From: an uncultured Lachnospiraceae bacterium
Lineage (GTDB): Bacteria; Bacillota; Clostridia; Lachnospirales; Lachnospiraceae
Assembly: GCA_910578715.1 (NCBI GenBank)
Contig: CAJTRL010000002.1
Coordinates: 81,199 to 145,198 of the forward strand
Reading direction: 5' to 3'
Length of the DNA stretch: 64,000 nt
In this document: piece after piece, positions 8,729-16,751 of the stretch
Position numbering within the stretch: position 1 is the stretch's first letter
How the letters are laid out: each line of letters starts with the position of its first letter
The notes under the pieces: model-generated
What the model saw: the letters and a program-made list of their open reading frames with translations, nothing else
Told to the model about the DNA's origin: nothing
Databases searched by the model: none
Made by a program: the position numbers and the translations under genes

Positions 8729-9682
8729 ATGGGCAAGGCGACACAGAATTATGAACAATTGGGAATGGCGACGGGACTCAGACTGGACCGGGACAGAAAT
8801 ATGCTTTACGGACTGCGGGAAGGCTTCGAACTGCTTGTTTATGCGGCGGACGAAAGATATCCGTACTGGCTTACCGTTTCTTTGAGTGCGCGCTCACCGA
8901 TGGGCGCGCTCGGAAAGGAAGACTATAAACTGTTCGTAAAGAATGAAAAACCGGTGGTTTCTCTCATTCAGGAGGGAAATCTGATTAAGATGGTTCTGAA
9001 AAATACGCCGAAGCAGGAACAGCTTCGGGACAATCTGAACTATGGAATCGGCGCTTTGCTTGCGTTTTTGAGGAGCAAAGGCTTTGCGCCATGCTGCCAG
9101 CTCTGCGGGCAGCAGATGGAGACGGCGGGATATGAAACGAAAGGCGGTTATATGCACCTGTGTCCGGACTGTGCGGGCAGAATGCGTCAGGATGCGATGG
9201 TTTCAACGCAGCAGAAGAAAGAGAAAAATGAAAATCTGGTGGGCGGCTTTGTGGGCGCGCTGCTTGGCTCTCTTATCGGCGTTGTCTGTATCGTCATTTT
9301 TGGCCAGCTCGGAAGGGTAGCTGTGGCATCCGGCATCGTCATGGCGGTCTGTACTTTGAAAGGCTATGAAATGTTAGGCGGAAAGCTCACGAAAAAAGGA
9401 ATTGTGATTAGCATTATCATGATGATTCTTATGACCTATGTGGGCGACCGGATTGGCTGGGCGATTATTATCGTGCGGGAACTGGGCGGCGATATCTTTT
9501 CCGCTTTTCAGATGGTTCCGGCGCTGCTTCAGTGGGGACGGATTGAGAGCGGAAATTACTGGGCCAATCTCGCGCTGTTGTATGTGTTTACGATTGGCGG
9601 CGCCATTCCGACCTGTACCTCTATCGTGAAAGACCGTAAGAAAGAAGGCGAATTTGCCCAGGTCGGCTCTCCGAGAATGTAA
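8729..9682 (+). CDS. Membrane protein with CxxC zinc-ribbon-like motif
   Basis: A 317-residue protein of no named family I recognise. Residues 1-110 are soluble. Next come two metal-ligand pairs, CCQLCGQQ and HLCPDCAG, spaced like a small zinc ribbon at residues 127-150. A Lys-rich linker then leads to four or five hydrophobic segments (GGFVGALLGSLIGVVCIVIFG, VASGIVMAVCTLKGY, GIVISIIMMILMTYVG, YWANLALLYVFTIGG). The start is well supported by GGGAGGAAGG before the ATG. It stands alone between lacZ and an AraC gene. The C-terminus is polar and probably cytoplasmic. Function is unknown; a redox or metal-sensing membrane role would be speculation. Confidence 0.7.
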   Translation: MGKATQNYEQLGMATGLRLDRDRNMLYGLREGFELLVYAADERYPYWLTVSLSARSPMGALGKEDYKLFVKNEKPVVSLIQEGNLIKMVLKNTPKQEQLRDNLNYGIGALLAFLRSKGFAPCCQLCGQQMETAGYETKGGYMHLCPDCAGRMRQDAMVSTQQKKEKNENLVGGFVGALLGSLIGVVCIVIFGQLGRVAVASGIVMAVCTLKGYEMLGGKLTKKGIVISIIMMILMTYVGDRIGWAIIIVRELGGDIFSAFQMVPALLQWGRIESGNYWANLALLYVFTIGGAIPTCTSIVKDRKKEGEFAQVGSPRM

Positions 9683-9711
9683 GTATGTTCGCCTGACCCA
9701 TGGAGACAAAA

Positions 9712-10674
9712 ATGCAGAAAATACCCTATATGCCGCTGACAGCTGCGCCTTTTCGGAAAAATGAGAAATACCGGGAGACAGCGCCGCATCACCCGGAACT
9801 TCGAAAATATATCCGCTGTTTCTGGGGAAGCGATGTGTTTTACACGAAAAAAGAAGAGGATGCGGGAATCGTTGTGCCCGACACCTGTGTGGATATTATT
9901 TACTGGGTGGACTATACCGCGAATAAAATCAGCGGCGGATTTTGTGGAATTAACGATGTCAGTTTTTCAGAAACTGACAAAACGATGGAAGGACATCTTG
10001 TTTCTGTCTTTGCAATTCGTTTTTATGCCTGGGAAGCCTGTGCTTTTGCGGAAGACTCCCTGAAAGGCACGCTGAACGGCCATTATGATGTGCGGTCCAG
10101 GTTCCGGTGGCTGGATGAACTGCTGCGGCCGCTGCTGTTTGAAAAGGAAACCCTGCGGGAACGGATAAACATAACGGAAGCGCTGTTTTTACGGCGGCTG
10201 GCGGGAGTAAAAACGACCGCTTACAGGCAGATTGCGAATACGCAGTTTTCTTCTGCGCGGTATTCATCTGTGCGGTACACATCCACGCAGTCTGCATCCG
10301 TGCAGTCTGTGCCCATGAAGCCTGAGTCCGTGCAGTCTGCGGTCGCGCTGATTCTTCTGCACAAAGGCGCGCTCACTACGGAGCAGCTGGCAAAGGAGTG
10401 CTTTATCAGCTGTAGACAGCTGGAGCGGCTTTTTCATGAATACATTGGAATTACGCCCAAAAAGCTCGCTAATCTGGTCCGTTACCAGTCCGTCTGGAGA
10501 GAGGTTCTGGAAAATCCGGCTTTTCAGGTTCAGGATGCCGTGTGGAAGTATGGATATGCGGACCAGTCCCATATGATGCGGGAATTTAAGCGCTATCATG
10601 GGATGGATATGCGGACCGCCAGAAAATATGCGTATCATGTCGGAAATATACAATACCCATCGTCCATATCCTGA
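9712..10674 (+). CDS. AraC-family transcriptional regulator (DUF6597-type N-terminus)
   Basis: A 320-residue regulator. The N-terminal half has the pattern HHPELRKYIRCFWG and VVPDTCVDIIYWVDY seen in DUF6597-type AraC proteins. The C-terminal 100 residues form the double helix-turn-helix (TTEQLAKECFISCRQLERLF, then VQDAVWKYGYADQSHMMREFKRYHGM). Between them is a Ser/Gln/Val-rich linker (SSARYSS, TSTQSASVQSV) encoded by small imperfect repeats at about 10240-10350, absent from typical family members. The ATG at 9712 has GGAG six bases upstream; the ATG at 9700 does not. Its target is unknown; it may control itself or the upstream membrane protein. Confidence 0.85.
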   Translation: MQKIPYMPLTAAPFRKNEKYRETAPHHPELRKYIRCFWGSDVFYTKKEEDAGIVVPDTCVDIIYWVDYTANKISGGFCGINDVSFSETDKTMEGHLVSVFAIRFYAWEACAFAEDSLKGTLNGHYDVRSRFRWLDELLRPLLFEKETLRERINITEALFLRRLAGVKTTAYRQIANTQFSSARYSSVRYTSTQSASVQSVPMKPESVQSAVALILLHKGALTTEQLAKECFISCRQLERLFHEYIGITPKKLANLVRYQSVWREVLENPAFQVQDAVWKYGYADQSHMMREFKRYHGMDMRTARKYAYHVGNIQYPSSIS

Positions 10675-10685
10675 TAATATGATAA

Positions 10686-10862
10686 CAGTTCAGCCATGCA
10701 GAAATGATTGTACAAATTGCCCGTGGGAGCTTGCTCACTAAGGGCAACTTGCACAATTATTTCTATAGGGCGGACGCCCGACATGAAATAAGTCACCAGC
10801 CAATTCGTAATATTCATTCAAAATGTATATTCTGGTGACTTATGAATGGCATGGCTGAACTG
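10686..10862. repeat. 177-bp MITE-like element with 14-bp terminal inverted repeats
   Basis: Both ends carry a perfect 14-bp inverted repeat (CAGTTCAGCCATGC at 10686-10699, its complement at 10849-10862). Inside are two strong hairpins. One joins 10702-10722 to 10743-10763 (18 of 21 positions pair). The other joins ATAAGTCACCAG to CTGGTGACTTAT near 10789-10843. There is no coding potential. It fills the whole gap between the AraC gene and the DUF3795 gene. The layout suggests a non-autonomous mobile element or structured repeat family. Confidence 0.7.
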
Positions 10863-10900
10863 CTATTTAAAATATAATAAAGGAAAGGAATGGACAAAGG

Positions 10901-11182
10901 ATGAATATCAGCGTATGCGGAGCGGACTGCGGTGCCTGTTACTGCTTTGGAAAAATGTGCAAAGGCTGTAATGAATGCGGCGGAAAGGTTTTTCATGTAC
11001 CGGAAGGACAGACCTGTGCCATCTATGAATGCACGGTTCACCAAAAAGGAATGAAGCATTGCGGTGAATGCAGTGAAGCGCCTTGTGAAATCTGGATGAA
11101 AACGAGGGACCCGAAATATTCGGATGAAGAATTTGAAGAAAATATCAGGGAACGGATGCGGGCATTGAAAAAGGCTTTATAA
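10901..11182 (+). CDS. DUF3795-family cysteine-rich protein
   Basis: A 93-residue cytosolic protein with the DUF3795 pattern: CGADCGACYCFGKMCKGC, then CAIYECTVHQKGMKHCGEC and APCEIWMKTRDP. Eleven or more cysteines suggest metal or Fe-S binding. The family has no established function that I know of. A clear AAGGAAAGGAATGG ribosome site precedes the ATG. The gene stands alone between the 177-bp repeat and a rho-independent terminator. Confidence 0.8.
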   Translation: MNISVCGADCGACYCFGKMCKGCNECGGKVFHVPEGQTCAIYECTVHQKGMKHCGECSEAPCEIWMKTRDPKYSDEEFEENIRERMRALKKAL

Positions 11183-11200
11183 AATGGAATAACCATCAGG

Positions 11201-11225
11201 GGACGCCCAAACAGGCGTCCTTTTT
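11201..11225 (+). terminator. Rho-independent terminator
   Basis: GGACGCC at 11201-11207 pairs with GGCGTCC at 11214-11220 and is followed by TTTTT, 19 bases after the DUF3795 stop codon. Confidence 0.85.
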
Positions 11226-11327
11226 GTGCGCTTTTTTACTATGTCGGGGGATGCGCTTATCCGGGGCGTACACTTTTTCTTGTGATACATAACTTAAATT
11301 AGAATAAAGAAAAAAGAGGTTTATACA

Positions 11328-11801
11328 ATGGCATATACGAATTTTGAACCTATAATCGGAACGATTCTGAACATGACAAGAGGAAATGACTGTTGTAGTC
11401 AAACGATGTCGCTTCGGACGGAAAAAGGAATTGTCAATTTTATAATAGGGCCGGAGACTTATGTAATTGATAACAGACCGCTCAGAGCGGGGCTGCGGGT
11501 GGCGGCGTACTATGACGCATCTCTTCCCGTGCCGCTTATTTTTCCGCCCCAGTACCGGGCGCAGATTGTTGCGGTACTCACGCGGGATGAACAGATTATG
11601 CTGAATGAATTTGACAGAAATCTGACGGCGCGGGACGGCTCTCTGCAGTTGAATCTTGCGCGAAATACGAATATCGAGACGCTCAACGGACAAAGAGTAA
11701 CCTGTAATCCGGGCAATCAGACGCTGCTTGTCTTTTATTCGGCAACGACCAGAAGCATCCCGCCCCAGACAACGCCGAGGCGGATTGTTGTATTGTGTTA
11801 A
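11328..11801 (+). CDS. Conserved-looking hypothetical protein
   Basis: A 157-residue protein of unknown function. It looks like an all-beta cytosolic fold: IGTILNMTRGNDCCSQTMSLR, TYVIDNRPLRAGLRVAAYYD, PVPLIFPPQYRAQIVAVL. The proline-rich LPVPLIFPPQYRA is distinctive and suggests an OB-like or barrel protein. There is a Cys pair at residues 22-23 and no signal peptide or membrane helix. AAAAGAGG precedes the ATG. It converges with the secreted Cys/His-rich gene, the two stops lying about 18 bases apart. Confidence 0.6.
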   Translation: MAYTNFEPIIGTILNMTRGNDCCSQTMSLRTEKGIVNFIIGPETYVIDNRPLRAGLRVAAYYDASLPVPLIFPPQYRAQIVAVLTRDEQIMLNEFDRNLTARDGSLQLNLARNTNIETLNGQRVTCNPGNQTLLVFYSATTRSIPPQTTPRRIVVLC

Positions 11802-11819
11802 ATGCTTCCGGCAAAGCGC

Positions 11820-12146
11820 CTAACGACAGCCGTGGTGTCTTCCGCCATGATGTGAACCTGAGGATGTTGTTGTGGTCTGACAATAACCACAGGAACCGTC
11901 GCAATAGCCGCAAGAGCCATCGCAGTAACCGCTTTCGTGGTTATAGCTGCAGTAAACCTCGTCGTCATGTGTGTGATGTCCTGTTTCGGTGCAGTCTTCA
12001 ACGGTGCATACCGGACACTGTGTCGTGACGGTAGTTGAGGCTGTCCTGGTTCTGCCATGATGCCCGTGCGCGGAAACAGGCATTACGATAAGGCTTGCGA
12101 TAAGCATACCGGCCGTTACTGCGGTGAGCATTTTTTTGAAATACAT
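11820..12146 (-). CDS. Small secreted Cys/His-rich protein
   Basis: A 108-residue protein with an evident signal peptide (KKMLTAVTAGMLIASLIVMPVSA, cleavage likely after SA-H). The mature part is loaded with potential metal ligands: AHGHHG, CPVCTVEDCTETGHHTHDDE, then a tandem GYCDGSCGYCDGSCGYC and a C-terminal SHHGGRHHGCR. This suggests extracellular binding of a transition metal such as zinc or copper, by composition only. GAAAGGAGGCG lies before the ATG, and a sigma-A-type promoter lies just upstream. No metal transporter or sensor is adjacent. Confidence 0.7.
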   Translation of the reverse strand: MYFKKMLTAVTAGMLIASLIVMPVSAHGHHGRTRTASTTVTTQCPVCTVEDCTETGHHTHDDEVYCSYNHESGYCDGSCGYCDGSCGYCQTTTTSSGSHHGGRHHGCR

Positions 12147-12173
12147 GACATACGCCTCCTTTCTTATAACATT

Positions 12174-12202
12174 AGTATACTATTGTAAGCATGTCTGTGC
12201 AA
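12174..12202 (-). promoter_or_regulatory. Sigma-A-type promoter for secreted Cys/His-rich gene
   Basis: On the minus strand, TTGCAC (12197-12202) and TATACT (12174-12179) are separated by 17 bases, 28 bases before the start codon at 12146. Confidence 0.65.
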
Positions 12203-12356
12203 GGAAGAAAAATGGGTTTTTGATAAGATTCATCCCTGTCCGGGTCGGGGGTGAAGGTTACGGATAAGAGAAAGCGCATGACATCGAAAACGGCTTGTGA
12301 TAAGATATTCTTATAAAAGCCAGACTAATGCAGGAGTTGGAGAAAGGGGAACTGGG

Positions 12357-13475
12357 GTGAAAAAGAAAATAACGGTACTGGCGCTGCTTGGATTGACCGC
12401 ACTGGTCATGAGTGGCTGCGGCCGGGAAGAAAAAGAGGCGGCGGGAAGCGTGCACGACAATGCGGCATCGGACTGCGGTGCGGCAGATAGCGGGGCATCG
12501 GACAGTGCAGCTTTGGACGGTGGGACAGCGTCAGACGGTGGAGCGGAAGAACAGCCGGAGGAACCGCCGGTACGCCAGGAACCGCCGCAGATAGAGCTTC
12601 ATCCGGCGGCGGGGGAGGGAGACTCTCTGATAATAAGAGCATGCGGATATACCTGGAACTGGCCCGAAGGCGCCGACCAGATGGGAGCGGCGGTTGCGGA
12701 CAGCGCGGCGCCCCTGTCGGAGGGCGCGCCCTGGGATATCCTGATTCTGCCCGGAAACGGTGATGATTCCCTGGAATATGGATTAACCACAGAAGTCAAT
12801 CCCGACGAGCTCGGCGTCACGATGTGGCACCAGGAAGATATTGGCAATTATGAGGCACAGGGCAGCCGGACAGCGGTATATGAGCGGGAGGAAATTGCGG
12901 CGGATTATATTATCCCCTTACAGGCCGGAAAAGTGTATGAGATTTATCTGTCATGGGATGAGGAGAATGTCGGAGAAAACGGGTGTTTCGGGACGGCGTA
13001 CTATGTATTTAAGACTGACGGCCCCATGCAGGGCACGGAAGGGAAATCCGATGGATTGACCGGATTGGACAATCGGGAGCAGTCGTTTCCCGAAGCGACC
13101 TTCGGGGATGTGGACGCGGAAGAAATAATGCCCGTTGACGGCGTCACAATGACCGTAACGAAAGCCACATCCGAAGGCGCAAGCCTGGAAATTCTGAACC
13201 GGACGGATAAGGAGCTTACTTTGGGAGAAGATTATGAATTACAGGTCTGGGAGGGCGAAAACTGGCATCGGGTGGATTATATCGTCGATAACTGGGCTTT
13301 TAATATGGTTGCTTATATACCTGATAAAGATGAGCCGATGCGGATGGATGTGACCTGGACTTATTTCCACGGCATTCTGCCGGAGGGACGTTACCGCATT
13401 ACCAAGACGGCGGATATTCAGGAAGCGGAAGGCCGCGTTACATTTCGCCTGGCGGCGGAATTTACAGTGGAATGA
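12357..13475 (+). CDS. Lipoprotein with C-terminal bacterial Ig-like domain
   Basis: The GTG at 12357 (after GAAAGGGG) begins a lipoprotein signal KKKITVLALLGLTALVMSGC with lipobox VMSGC, so the protein is anchored outside the membrane. An Ala/Asp/Ser/Gly-rich linker follows (repeated ASD and GGA triplets, residues 30-75), then a middle region with WNWPEGADQMGAA and a C-terminal domain starting near VDGVTMTVTKATSEG. The C-terminal part resembles the immunoglobulin-like domain found in Clostridia lipoproteins: LGEDYELQVWEGENWHRV and PEGRYRITK. An upstream in-frame start at 12297 would put 20 polar residues before the signal and is unlikely. Its role is unknown. Confidence 0.75.
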   Translation: MKKKITVLALLGLTALVMSGCGREEKEAAGSVHDNAASDCGAADSGASDSAALDGGTASDGGAEEQPEEPPVRQEPPQIELHPAAGEGDSLIIRACGYTWNWPEGADQMGAAVADSAAPLSEGAPWDILILPGNGDDSLEYGLTTEVNPDELGVTMWHQEDIGNYEAQGSRTAVYEREEIAADYIIPLQAGKVYEIYLSWDEENVGENGCFGTAYYVFKTDGPMQGTEGKSDGLTGLDNREQSFPEATFGDVDAEEIMPVDGVTMTVTKATSEGASLEILNRTDKELTLGEDYELQVWEGENWHRVDYIVDNWAFNMVAYIPDKDEPMRMDVTWTYFHGILPEGRYRITKTADIQEAEGRVTFRLAAEFTVE

Positions 13476-13649
13476 CTCGGCCAGGAGGCGGGAGTTACAG
13501 TTGAACGACCCGGGCCGGCGGCAGAAAGCGGGGCGGCCCGCGCCGTAGGCGGAGAACTTTTGCGAATACAGGGAATAAACCCGGATTTATCCTCATACAA
13601 TGTGAAAATGAACGTAGACAAATGTCTACTGTGAACATGGAGGAATTGT

Positions 13650-14192
13650 ATGGAGGGAAAATGTATGGGGAACTCCTGTGATTTCAGCGGCATCAAACCG
13701 GTCATGGTGGATTTGCCTTATCCGCCAATCCGGGTAAGCGGCAAGAACCCGTCCTATGCGGACCTTCTGGGTGTTGACTACTGTGGTTCCATCTCGGAAA
13801 TGACCGCAATCGCCCAGTACATTAACAATGAAAACCGACTGGCAAGCCAGAAATGTCCGATGGCCCAGGCGCTTCTGGGGATGGCGGTATGTGAAATGAT
13901 ACATCTTCAGAAACTGGGAGAACTGATTGTGCTGCTGGGAGGAGATATCGGATATTCCGCGATGGGAAGAAACGGAAGGCCGGCTATGTGGACGCCTTCC
14001 TGTCTGAATATTCCGTCGGAGTGCAGCAAGATGCTGGCAGCCGATATGGAGGCCGAAAAAGCCACAATTAACCAGTACGAAATGCACATTTCCTGGATAG
14101 AGGATGAATATGTTAATGCGGTTCTGCGGAGAATGATTCAGGATGAGGAATATCATATTATGATGCTGAAGGCGCTGCAGAAGGAGTTGTAA
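13650..14192 (+). CDS. Ferritin-like four-helix protein
   Basis: A 180-residue protein whose C-terminal 130 residues fit a ferritin-like four-helix bundle. Carboxylate/His ligand motifs appear in each helix: SEMTAIAQYINNENR, CEMIHLQKLGEL (ExxH), DMEAEKATINQYEMH and DEEYHIMMLKAL (ExxH). Proteins of this kind in Clostridia include rubrerythrin-like and spore-coat-associated members; which this is cannot be told. The N-terminus is Cys-containing and proline-rich. GGAGG lies 7 bases before the chosen ATG. A second ATG at 13665 is possible. Confidence 0.7.
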   Translation: MEGKCMGNSCDFSGIKPVMVDLPYPPIRVSGKNPSYADLLGVDYCGSISEMTAIAQYINNENRLASQKCPMAQALLGMAVCEMIHLQKLGELIVLLGGDIGYSAMGRNGRPAMWTPSCLNIPSECSKMLAADMEAEKATINQYEMHISWIEDEYVNAVLRRMIQDEEYHIMMLKALQKEL

Positions 14193-14201
14193 AGGGAAAC
14201 A

Positions 14202-14230
14202 CTTACAACATAAAAAGTCCGTTTCACAAC
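14202..14230 (+). promoter_or_regulatory. Candidate LytTR-type direct repeats upstream of response regulator
   Basis: CTTACAAC (14202-14209) and TTCACAAC (14223-14230) lie 21 bp apart in the same orientation, the geometry LytTR regulators use. A TATAAA -10-like element follows at 14263, and the regulator gene starts at 14301. The same motif with the same 21-bp spacing recurs at 16547-16575. Confidence 0.5.
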
Positions 14231-14300
14231 ATGGGATTGTGGAAAAGGGAACGGATTTCCGATATAAAGTACATAAGAAGAGGAAAGAGGATGCGGAACA

Positions 14301-15038
14301 ATGCGGATTGCGGTGTGCGATGACGAAAAGGAAGTAAGGGCGCTTCTGGGCAGTAAAATAAAAAAACTGCATCCGGAGGCGTCTCTCTTTGTGTATGAAT
14401 CGGGGGAAGCGCTGCTGCGCTCAGAGGAGCGGTTTGATATCCTGTTTCTGGATATCCAGATGGAAGGAAGAAACGGCATGGAAACGGCGGCGGAGCTGCG
14501 CAAAACCAACAAACAGCTGATTCTGATTTTTATAACGGCGCTGGAGGAGTATGTTTTTCAGGCTTTTGACGTAGGCGCTTTTCATTATCTGGTGAAGCCG
14601 TTTACGGATGAAAAATTTGCGGCGGTGTTAAATGCCGCGGTTAAACAGTACGAAAATTTTGCCGATGAGGGGCGGAGAAAAGAAGCGGAGCCGGAAGAAC
14701 GCTATCTTGTCATCAAGACGGGCGGCGTCCATACCAGAATCCGAATTGACGATATCATCTATGCGGAGGTATTTAACCGAAAAGTAATGATACACAGCGT
14801 GCATGGGGACATCGAATATTACGGTAAACTGTCCGACCTGGAAAAACAGCTCGGAGAGGACTTTTTTCGCTCTCACAGGGCAAATCTGGTGCATTTCAAA
14901 TATGTGGAAAGATACAATGTGTCGGAAATCTGGCTGGAAAAAGGAACGGCGCTCATGGCGAAACAGAATTACGGGGAATTTGTGAAAAGATTTCTGCGCT
15001 ATAACCGTGTGAAGAGAAGTTCCAGGCTCCATTCCTGA
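14301..15038 (+). CDS. LytTR-family response regulator
   Basis: A 245-residue response regulator of the LytR/AgrA type. The receiver domain (1-120) has the acidic pair CDDEK, phosphoacceptor Asp51 in FDILFLDIQM, the Thr in IFITALEE and the Lys in YLVKPF. The LytTR DNA-binding domain (about 140-240) has YLVIKTGGVHTRIRIDDIIYAE and FFRSHRANLVHFKYVERY. It is cytoplasmic and binds paired direct repeats when phosphorylated. The cognate kinase starts 62 bases downstream. It is probably autoregulated through the repeats at 14202-14230. Confidence 0.92.
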   Translation: MRIAVCDDEKEVRALLGSKIKKLHPEASLFVYESGEALLRSEERFDILFLDIQMEGRNGMETAAELRKTNKQLILIFITALEEYVFQAFDVGAFHYLVKPFTDEKFAAVLNAAVKQYENFADEGRRKEAEPEERYLVIKTGGVHTRIRIDDIIYAEVFNRKVMIHSVHGDIEYYGKLSDLEKQLGEDFFRSHRANLVHFKYVERYNVSEIWLEKGTALMAKQNYGEFVKRFLRYNRVKRSSRLHS

Positions 15039-15100
15039 AGATGTTGTGTTAAGAACTGCGAAAAACAATAATAAAATAAGAAAGAAACAGAGACGATAAA

Positions 15101-16492
15101 ATGGAAATTTTGTGGGCGCTGGTTTCACGGCTGTACGGTATCGTAACAATTATCATATACGGATTGCTTTACGGACGGTTTATTACTCCTTTTTTGCATA
15201 ATAAAAAGGCTGTACGGCCTGTAAAAATCATATATATTTGTACGATGTCAGTGTTGTACCTGTTTCCCTACACAATGCACGGCTTTTTAGCCTATGCGCT
15301 GGGGGCGCTGGTGTTTTTTGTCGTTATTTACCTGTATGACCGGAGGAATCTGGAACAGAAAATATTCCTGTTTTTCTTTTTGTATCTGGTGGAGTGGACA
15401 TGTCATGGGGTTCTGGTAATACCTCGACAGCTTTTGTTTCAGGGCTCATTGATTCTGGGTTCTGCCCTGGAATGGGGCGAATGGAATTATTTTGGCGCTT
15501 TTCTGCTGACCGAGTTCTGCCTTGCCCTGTGCCAGTATTTCGTGATGCGGATGCTGCTTAATATTATGGAACGGATTTATATCTATAAAAGCGAAAACAT
15601 GAGCGGAAAAGAACTGGGGCTGATGCTGGCGATACCGATTTCGGTAATCATCGGTTATTTTGCTTTCGTCTTTTTCTCGGATATTTATCTTGAAGATACG
15701 AAGTGGTATATACAGGATACTCATGCGTCTTTTTACTGGGTGGTTGCGCTATATCAGAGTATCTCTTATGCCGCGCTCGTGGCGGTGGTCACTTTTTATC
15801 AGGATATGAAAAAGAATTACCGGAAGGAAAAAGAAAACGCTGTGCTTGCGGGACAGGTGAAAAGTCTGCAGAAGCATATCGGAGAGGTGGAGGCGCTCTA
15901 TCAGGATATCCGGGGAATGAGGCACGATATGGGCAATCACATTATGATACTGGAAAATCTTTGTCAGAAGGAGAGACAGGCGGAGGCCATCGACTATCTG
16001 GAAAAGCTAAAAGGGCAGTTTCATGAGGCGGAAACGGAAATCAAAAGCGGCAATCCGGTTACGGATATCCTTTTAACGGAGAGCAAAAAAGAAGCGGAGC
16101 AGAGGGGAATTTCTTTCGCGTGCGGTTTCCATTACCCGGAGGGCACGTCGGTCAATGCTTTCGATGTCAGCATTATTTTGAATAACGCGCTGAATAATGC
16201 GATAGAAGGCGCGGTGGCGTGTATTATGCCGGGGATAGAGCCGTTTGTCCGAGTTTCTTCTTACCGGGAGAAAAACGTCTATATGATAGAGGTGGCGAAC
16301 AGCCTGAAAGGACAGGTTTTTCTGGAAGAAGAGAGCGGGCTTCCGGGGACGACCAAAGGAGATAACGGGGAACATGGCTATGGCCTGAATAATATCCGCC
16401 AGGTGGCGCGGAAATATTTCGGAGATATTGCGATAGAGCAGACGGAGGGCGTATTTTTGCTACATGTGATGCTTTTGACAGGGGGAGTCTGA
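15101..16492 (+). CDS. GHKL sensor histidine kinase, AgrC/VirS type
   Basis: A 463-residue membrane kinase. Six or so N-terminal membrane segments span residues 5-220 (VSRLYGIVTIIIYGLLYG, IIYICTMSVLYLFPY, FFFLYLVEWTCHGVL, LMLAIPISVIIGYFAFVFF, WVVALYQSISYAALVAVV). A coiled coil leads to the phosphoacceptor His275 in GMRHDMGNHI. The ATPase domain has the N-box ILNNALNNAIEGA and the G-box HGYGLNNIRQVARKY. This class often senses peptide signals, but no signal-peptide precursor or processing protease (AgrD/AgrB) is adjacent, so the input is unknown. It follows its response regulator in the same operon. Confidence 0.9.
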   Translation: MEILWALVSRLYGIVTIIIYGLLYGRFITPFLHNKKAVRPVKIIYICTMSVLYLFPYTMHGFLAYALGALVFFVVIYLYDRRNLEQKIFLFFFLYLVEWTCHGVLVIPRQLLFQGSLILGSALEWGEWNYFGAFLLTEFCLALCQYFVMRMLLNIMERIYIYKSENMSGKELGLMLAIPISVIIGYFAFVFFSDIYLEDTKWYIQDTHASFYWVVALYQSISYAALVAVVTFYQDMKKNYRKEKENAVLAGQVKSLQKHIGEVEALYQDIRGMRHDMGNHIMILENLCQKERQAEAIDYLEKLKGQFHEAETEIKSGNPVTDILLTESKKEAEQRGISFACGFHYPEGTSVNAFDVSIILNNALNNAIEGAVACIMPGIEPFVRVSSYREKNVYMIEVANSLKGQVFLEEESGLPGTTKGDNGEHGYGLNNIRQVARKYFGDIAIEQTEGVFLLHVMLLTGGV

Positions 16493-16546
16493 AAATGGGA
16501 GCTTGAAAGCGGGCCCTTGAAAGTGGACCTGAATGTCAGAAACGCT

Positions 16547-16575
16547 TTGACAACGAAAAAAGTCGTATTGACAAC
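16547..16575 (+). promoter_or_regulatory. Candidate LytTR-type direct repeats upstream of coiled-coil gene
   Basis: Two perfect copies of TTGACAAC start at 16547 and 16568, 21 bp apart. This is the same spacing and near-identical sequence as the pair upstream of the response regulator. They lie about 180 bp before the coiled-coil gene at 16752. An AT-rich -10 candidate (AAATAAAAAT) follows at about 16620. Confidence 0.5.
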
Positions 16576-16751
16576 AAAGCGCTTATGCGGGAAAAAATTC
16601 ATGCCGAAACACAGGATGAAAATAAAAATTTCACCATCCGGTTCCGTTAGTCCTTTGAAGTGGGCAGACAGGAGTCAGGATGGAAAAAGATTTGCTGGCT
16701 GTGCCGGATTTGCAGGGATGCAGTCATCGAAAGAAAGGAAGGAATACAGAC

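Noticed and set aside
10635..10817. 60-codon minus-strand frame
   Set aside because: It lies mostly inside the 177-bp hairpin element and reads through its stems.
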